A program made the translations under genes and the position numbers. From positions 6,014,001 to 6,078,000 of the forward strand of contig NZ_CP109027.1 in the NCBI RefSeq assembly GCF_036226885.1: a DNA stretch of 64,000 bases, read 5' to 3'. Positions 59,850 to 64,000 of this stretch are shown piece after piece; within the stretch, counting starts at the first letter, position 1, and each line of letters opens with the position of its first letter. Origin of the DNA: Streptomyces sp. NBC_00663 (lineage in GTDB: Bacteria > Actinomycetota > Actinomycetes > Streptomycetales > Streptomycetaceae). The notes below the pieces were generated by a model, which worked only from the letters and a program-made list of their open reading frames with translations, did not search any database and had not been told where the DNA came from.

Positions 59850-60281
59850 GTGGACTCCTTCTTCAACATAGTGATGCCCTTGCTGATCGCCTTCCTGATC
59901 TGGGGCGGGTACGCGCTCGTACGCCGGACCAGGGAGCGGCGGGCCGCCTGGGAGAGCGGGCTGACCGCCACGGCGAGGGTGGTGCGCGCCTGGGCCACGA
60001 CCCAGATGGTCAACAACGTGGCCCGGCGCGTGCAGTGGCACGAGTACGACTACACCACGGGCGACGGCGTCGCGGTCCGCTTCAAGGAGAGCGGCGGCCC
60101 CCGGGACCGGGAGGCCGGCGAGGAGGTCCTCGTCCACTACGCCCCCGCCGACCCCGAGAAGGCCACGGCGTCCGAACCCCAGCCCGGCAAGGACATGGCC
60201 GGCACCGTCTTCGGGCTGTTCTTCATCGGGGCGTCCGTCATCGTGCTCCTGTACGTATGGGCGACCCTCCCCGCAGTCTGA
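59850..60281 (+). CDS. DUF3592-like membrane protein A
   Basis: 143 aa, GTG start. Helix VMPLLIAFLIWGGYALV, a soluble segment ending EVLVHYAPADPEKA, and a second helix MAGTVFGLFFIGASVIVLLYVW. The VHYAPADPE motif is the DUF3592 signature. It forms a paralogous pair with the next gene and resembles the protein at 37528-37962. Role unknown. Confidence 0.8.
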   Translation: MDSFFNIVMPLLIAFLIWGGYALVRRTRERRAAWESGLTATARVVRAWATTQMVNNVARRVQWHEYDYTTGDGVAVRFKESGGPRDREAGEEVLVHYAPADPEKATASEPQPGKDMAGTVFGLFFIGASVIVLLYVWATLPAV

Positions 60282-60393
60282 GCACGGGCCCGAACTCTGA
60301 CGGGCCCGAACTCTGAGCATCGCTTGAGCTACTCCGCCCCTACCGGCGGGTACGTTCCCCACGCGACCAGCACTCAGACCTCGGGGGAACACC

Positions 60394-60909
60394 ATGGACG
60401 TCTTCTTCTACCTCGTACCCGGCCTCATCCTGGCCCTGGTCCTGTTCGCCGCCTACCGCGTGCTGCGCCGCGCGGTGCAGATCCGGCGGGCCTGGAACAG
60501 CGGGCTGACGGCCGAGGCCCGCTGTCTGCGGATGTACACGACGACCCACGGCGGCAGCGGCGACACCTCGGTGCACAGCACGCTGCACCACGTCTTCGAG
60601 TTCACGTCCCGCGACGGCCGTACCGTCCGCTTCGAGGAGGAGGACGGTCCGGGGACGATCCTGGAGGGCGACTTCGTCACCGTGTACTACGCCGAGGGCG
60701 CCACCGTCGTCGCCACGGCCAAGGCCCCGCGCCGGACCGTGCTCGCGGCGTCCACGATCGGTGTCCTGGCCTTCCTCGGGGTGGTCGCGGGCTTCTGCGT
60801 CGCCTTCATGATCACGTTCACTCAGATGTCGGACGGGTTCGGCCTCGGCGACGACGTGGACGACACGACCAACGTCGTGGTCGTGGACGGCGTCACGATG
60901 ACCCCGTGA
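60394..60909 (+). CDS. DUF3592-like membrane protein B
   Basis: 171 aa. Helices FFYLVPGLILALVLFAAYRVL and VLAASTIGVLAFLGVVAGFCVAFMI, with RAWNSGLTAEARCLR and FVTVYYAEGATVVATA in between. Same layout as its neighbour at 59850-60281, which suggests tandem duplication. An acidic tail with a VVVDGVTM end is extra. Confidence 0.78.
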   Translation: MDVFFYLVPGLILALVLFAAYRVLRRAVQIRRAWNSGLTAEARCLRMYTTTHGGSGDTSVHSTLHHVFEFTSRDGRTVRFEEEDGPGTILEGDFVTVYYAEGATVVATAKAPRRTVLAASTIGVLAFLGVVAGFCVAFMITFTQMSDGFGLGDDVDDTTNVVVVDGVTMTP

Positions 60910-60952
60910 TGCCTCTCCACATCTGACGGACCATCAACTACCGTGCGCGGCC

Positions 60953-62614
60953 ATGGAGTCCAAGGTGCGCACGGTCGCCGAGCTCGTCGCCGAAGGATGG
61001 GGGGACCACCGGCCCGGGCTGTGGTGCGAGGAGCGGACCCTCACGCACCACGACCTGGCGTCCGGCGCCGCGGCGCGCGCCGCACTGCTGGCCGACCTGC
61101 TCCCGCCCGGCGGCGGCAACATCGGCGTCCTCCTCGACAACACCCCTGAATACCCCCTGTGGTTGAGCGCTGCGGCCCTGGCCCGTACCGCCGTCGCGGG
61201 CGTCAACCCCACCCGCCGCGGCCCCGAACTGGCCCGGGACATCCTGCACACCGAGTGCCGCCTCCTGATCACCGAGCGGGCCTACGAACCGCTCCTCAAG
61301 GACCTCGAACTCCCCGGCGTGAGCTGGCTGTCGACCGACTCCGAGGAGTACGAGGCCCTGCTGGCCCCGTACGCGGACGCCCGCCCCGACCCCTCCCGGG
61401 CCACTCCGAGCGACCGCCTCCTCCTCTACTTCACCTCCGGTTCGACCGGCGCCCCGAAGGCGGCGATCTGCTCCCAGGGCCGGCTGGCCGCCGCGGGGCG
61501 TTCGCTCGCCGACCAGTTCGGGGTCCGCGCCGACGACGTGCACTACGTCTGCATGCCGATGTTCCACGGGAACGCGGTGATCGCCGACTGGGCGCCCGCG
61601 CTCGCGGCCGGGGCGGGGGTCGCGCTGCGGCGGCGGTTCTCGGCGTCCGGGTTCCTGGGGGACGTACGCCGGTACGGGGCGACGTACTTCACCTACGTGG
61701 GCCGGGCCATCCAGTACGTCCTGGCGACCGAGGAGCGCGAGGACGACCGGGACAACCCGCTCCGCACGGGCTTCGGTACGGAGGCGGGGGCGGTGGACGC
61801 GGCGGCCTTCGAGCGGCGGTTCGGGGTGCGGCTGGTGGAGGGGTACGGATCCTCGGAGGGCGGGGCGGCGGTGCAGTGGTCGCCGGGGACACCGGCCGGG
61901 GCGGTGGGGCGGGCGGGGCCCGGTCTGGTCGTACTCGATCCGGAGACGCGGTCCGAGTGCCCGGCGGCCGTGTTCGACACGGCGGGGCGGCTGCTCAACG
62001 GGGACGAGGCGATAGGGGAGCTGGTCAACCGGGCCCCGAACCCCTTCGAGGGGTACTGGCGCAATCCGGAGGCGGAGCGGGAGCGGCGCCGCGACGGCTG
62101 GTACTGGACGGGTGACCTGTTCTGCCGGGACACCGACGGTTTCCTCTACTTCGCCGGCCGCGCCGACGACCGCATCCGCGTCGACAGGGAGAACCTGGCC
62201 GCCGCGATGATCGAGAACATCCTCGCCCGGTACGAGGGGGCCGGCGCCGTCGCCGTGTACGCGGTGCCGGACCCGGTGACCGGGGACCAGGTGATGGCGG
62301 CGCTGGCGGGGAGCTTCGACCCGCTGTCCTTCGCCGAGTTCCTGCTCGCCCAGCCGGACCTCGGCACGAAGATGGCACCCCGGTTCGTACGGGTCATGGA
62401 GCGGATGCCGGTGACGGCCACGAACAAGATCCACCGAGCGCTGCTGCGACGGGAGGGCCTCCACTGTCCGGACCCGCTCTGGTGGCGCCCACCGGGCGAG
62501 ACGACGTACCGCCCCATGACCCGAACCGACAGGGAAAACATCGAAGGGCCCCTCGCTCCCACGAGAGGCCCTTCTGAGGTGCGCCGCGAGGGACTCGAAC
62601 CCCGGACCCGCTGA
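60953..62614 (+). CDS. Acyl-CoA synthetase (AMP-binding), with altered C-terminus
   Basis: 553 aa. Motifs LLYFTSGSTGAPKAAI (P-loop), EGYGSSEGGAAVQW, YWTGDLFCRDTDGF and FAGRADDRIRVDRENLA are complete; the last Lys is in ATNKIHRALL. It activates carboxylic acids as CoA thioesters, of unknown chain length. The final 20 or so codons (from NIEGPLAPTRG) are encoded by a duplicated tRNA-Lys 3' half plus terminator, giving the artefactual-looking EGLEPRTR end. The original stop was probably lost; catalysis should not be affected because all motifs precede it. Confidence 0.85.
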   Translation: MESKVRTVAELVAEGWGDHRPGLWCEERTLTHHDLASGAAARAALLADLLPPGGGNIGVLLDNTPEYPLWLSAAALARTAVAGVNPTRRGPELARDILHTECRLLITERAYEPLLKDLELPGVSWLSTDSEEYEALLAPYADARPDPSRATPSDRLLLYFTSGSTGAPKAAICSQGRLAAAGRSLADQFGVRADDVHYVCMPMFHGNAVIADWAPALAAGAGVALRRRFSASGFLGDVRRYGATYFTYVGRAIQYVLATEEREDDRDNPLRTGFGTEAGAVDAAAFERRFGVRLVEGYGSSEGGAAVQWSPGTPAGAVGRAGPGLVVLDPETRSECPAAVFDTAGRLLNGDEAIGELVNRAPNPFEGYWRNPEAERERRRDGWYWTGDLFCRDTDGFLYFAGRADDRIRVDRENLAAAMIENILARYEGAGAVAVYAVPDPVTGDQVMAALAGSFDPLSFAEFLLAQPDLGTKMAPRFVRVMERMPVTATNKIHRALLRREGLHCPDPLWWRPPGETTYRPMTRTDRENIEGPLAPTRGPSEVRREGLEPRTR

Positions 62615-62615
62615 T
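62541..62615. repeat. 75-bp direct repeat, copy 1 (tRNA-Lys 3' half plus terminator)
   Basis: Matches 62687-62761 at 73 of 75 positions, offset 146 bp. It covers the terminator hairpin and the tRNA from its 3' acceptor end to the anticodon arm (62581-62615). The pattern equals an att-site duplication left by a tRNA-integrating element. The 71 bp between copies include an 8-bp hairpin, 62625-62644. Confidence 0.85.
62581..62615 (-). pseudogene. Partial tRNA-Lys (3' half only)
   Basis: 35 nt corresponding to the T arm, variable loop and 3' side of the anticodon stem; one base differs in the acceptor region (GCGCCGCG versus GCGCCGCC on the plus strand). The 5' half is missing, so it is not a functional tRNA. 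Confidence 0.85.
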
Positions 62616-62686
62616 GCTGCGTCTTCCGGGGGGTGACCCCCGGACCCCCAGCCGACTGCGCGGCACTCGGCCGCCCTGGGTGTACG

Positions 62687-62761
62687 TCGAAGGGCCTCTC
62701 GCTCCCACGAGAGGCCCTTCTGAGGTGCGCCGCCAGGGACTCGAACCCCGGACCCGCTGAT
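62687..62761. repeat. 75-bp direct repeat, copy 2 (in intact tRNA-Lys)
   Basis: The second copy is part of the complete tRNA-Lys gene and its terminator and gives the probable original sequence. Confidence 0.85.
62689..62720 (-). terminator. 13-bp hairpin terminator of second tRNA-Lys
   Basis: GAAGGGCCTCTCG (62689-62701) and CGAGAGGCCCTTC (62708-62720) pair perfectly over a 6-nt loop, 6 bp after the tRNA end. Copy 1 carries one mismatch in this stem. Confidence 0.85.
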
Positions 62762-62799
62762 TAAGAGTCAGCTGCTCTAACCAACTGAGCTAGCGGCGC
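62727..62799 (-). tRNA. tRNA-Lys (anticodon CTT), second copy
   Basis: 73 nt, identical to the gene at 56335-56407, with anticodon CTT and no encoded CCA. Its 3' half is duplicated 146 bp downstream on the minus strand. Confidence 0.97.
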
Positions 62800-62899
62800 A
62801 TGACCCTCGCCGACCTCGGGTTTTGCTTCCCGTGGCGGGCGACTGAGAAAATACTACCCGGTCCCGAGGGGTGCTTTTGACCACCCGTGGGTAGGGGAG

Positions 62900-63658
62900 T
62901 CAGATGGCCAGGCTGAGCAGGACGGGGGCCGCGTTGCGGTTGAGGGCGTCGGCCGCCTGACGGAGTCGGTGGGCGTGCTCGACCGGGAGCGAGAGGGCCA
63001 GGCAGCCCACCGAGGAGCCCGCGGTGATGGGGACGGCCGCGCAGACCGTGCCCACCGCGTACTCCTGGAGGTCGAGGTGGGGAACGGTGGGTGGCTGGGA
63101 CTCCAAGCGGGACAGCAGGAGCTTGTCGCTGGTGATGGTCCGGGAGGTGAGGCGGGCCATCTTGTGGCGGGACAGGTGGTCACGCCGGCTGTTGTGGTCG
63201 AGCTGGCCCAGCAGGCTCTTGCCGATCGCCGTGGCGTGCGCCGAGTAGCGGAAGTCCACCCACTCGTTGACCACCGGCATCGACGGCCCGTCGGCGTACT
63301 GGGCGATCCTCACCTCGCCGTCGACGTACCGGCTCAGATAGACGGCGGCGCCCACCGAGTCGCGCAGTCGGTCCAGCGTGCGCTGGAGCGTCTCGCGCAG
63401 CGCCTGGTCACGGTCATGGGCGGAGCCGAGGCGGGTCAGGGCGTCGCCCGTGACATACGCGCCGTCGGCGACCTGCTCGACGTACCCCTCGCGGCGCAGC
63501 ATACGAAGGAGGGTGGTCAGCCGCTCCGGTTCGATGCTGGTGTGCTTGGCGAGCTGGGCGTCGGTGATTCCGGTGGTGTGCCGCGCCACTGTCTCCAGGA
63601 CGCGCAGCGCGTCCTGGGCCGAGTGGTACGGCGCGGTCGGCTCGTGCTTCAGCGCCAC
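62900..63658 (-). CDS. IclR-family transcriptional regulator
   Basis: 252 aa. Winged helix at residues about 15-70 (ALRVLETVARHTTGITDAQLAKHTSIEPERLTTLLRMLRREGYVEQ) and a GAF-like effector domain: YSAHATAIGKSLLGQL, EYAVGTVCAAVPI and GCLALSLPVEHAHRL. Such proteins regulate catabolic or amino-acid genes in response to small acids. The neighbouring gene encodes an amino-acid ABC transporter ATPase, but both lie on the minus strand with the regulator downstream of it. Confidence 0.92.
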   Translation of the reverse strand: MALKHEPTAPYHSAQDALRVLETVARHTTGITDAQLAKHTSIEPERLTTLLRMLRREGYVEQVADGAYVTGDALTRLGSAHDRDQALRETLQRTLDRLRDSVGAAVYLSRYVDGEVRIAQYADGPSMPVVNEWVDFRYSAHATAIGKSLLGQLDHNSRRDHLSRHKMARLTSRTITSDKLLLSRLESQPPTVPHLDLQEYAVGTVCAAVPITAGSSVGCLALSLPVEHAHRLRQAADALNRNAAPVLLSLAI

Positions 63659-63801
63659 GGTGGTTCCCCCTGCGCTCGCTAAGTCGCTCTACAGTTGGGC
63701 CGTATTCCGGACAGCGATCCCTACCACGATAACGGGCAAGAGGCTTGAAGTGAGGGCCTGTTGACGAGATTCCATCCCTCTCAGCAGGGGCGCTGACCCG
63801 C

Positions 63802-63813
63802 TGGCATATGCCA
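63802..63813. promoter_or_regulatory. 12-bp palindrome between IclR and ABC genes
   Basis: TGGCATATGCCA is a perfect palindrome about 145 bp before the IclR start and 40 bp after the ABC ATPase stop. It may be an operator for IclR autoregulation. Confidence 0.35.
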
Positions 63814-63853
63814 ACGTCATGACCCAGTGCCCCTACCTCCCGGATCCGTGCCG

Positions 63854-64000
63854 TCAGAGCACCGCGCTCAGGAATTCCCGTGTACGGTCCTGCTCCGGCT
63901 CGCTGAAGATCTTCTCCGGCGACCCGGCCTCGATGATCCGCCCCGAGTCGAACATCAGGACCTGGTCCGAGATGTCCCGGGCGAAATTCATCTCGTGGGT
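63854..64000 (-). CDS. Polar amino-acid ABC transporter ATP-binding protein, C-terminal part (cut by edge)
   Basis: Only the last 48 residues are inside the window: THEMNFARDISDQVLMFDSG and GRIIEAGSPEKIFSEPEQD, then TREFLSAVL and the stop. THEM-x-FAR is the H-loop of the ABC ATPase, and the rest resembles EhuA/GlnQ proteins of ectoine or glutamine importers. The substrate cannot be decided without the rest of the operon. Confidence 0.85.
   Translation of the reverse strand, partial: THEMNFARDISDQVLMFDSGRIIEAGSPEKIFSEPEQDRTREFLSAVL

Overview
The window is GC-rich actinobacterial chromosome, almost certainly from a Streptomyces. The evidence is a cslA/glxA/GH6 cluster, DUF397 plus Scr1-type XRE regulators, class E and F sortases with LAxTG substrates, a DasR-type site in front of an LPMO gene, GTG starts and very high third-position GC.

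Layout. 0-9 kb: ordinary chromosomal genes. These are an MFS tail, a LAxTG-anchored alginate-lyase-like enzyme, a VOC protein, an Hsp20 gene with a near-consensus promoter, DUF2267, an alpha/beta hydrolase, cyclophilin, a small TA-like pair, a DUF397/XRE pair and an anti-sigma-like ATPase. 9.2-33.1 kb: a dense defence island in three transcriptional blocks. The left block (minus strand, four genes joined by 4-bp ATGA-type overlaps) encodes a 1590-aa GHKL-ATPase/SF2 helicase, a UvrD-like helicase, a DrmA-like helicase and a DrmB-like DUF1998 protein. The middle block (plus strand) encodes an HTH-GHKL ATPase and two proteins I do not recognise. The right block (minus strand) encodes a MORC/MutL-like GHKL ATPase, a Z1-domain NTPase, a Vsr-type endonuclease, a cytosine-methyltransferase homologue without its catalytic cysteine, and an intact C5 methyltransferase. 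A TOPRIM-only OLD-like gene lies just outside.

34-50 kb: metabolic, envelope and regulatory genes: SEC-C protein, GH30, class E sortase, MFS/HxlR pair with twin operators, YidC, FAH-family enzyme, Gfo/Idh oxidoreductase, ROK regulator with a repeat insertion followed by a 38-40-bp tandem array, LARTG surface protein, NagD-like HAD and class F sortase. 50-60 kb: the csl cluster (GH6, GlxA, CslA), which makes and matures a cellulose-like glycan at hyphal tips, then an NlpC/P60 protein, an SPFH protein and an AA10 LPMO. 60-64 kb: DUF3592 paralogues, an acyl-CoA synthetase whose 3' end runs into a duplicated tRNA-Lys 3' half, the intact tRNA-Lys gene, an IclR regulator and the end of an amino-acid ABC transporter ATPase.

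In the island, methylation (one active and one apparently inactive C5 enzyme), four nucleic-acid-dependent NTPases, three GHKL ATPases and one Vsr-type nuclease suggest self/non-self discrimination followed by DNA remodelling or cleavage. Whether the three blocks are one system or several neighbours cannot be settled from sequence alone.
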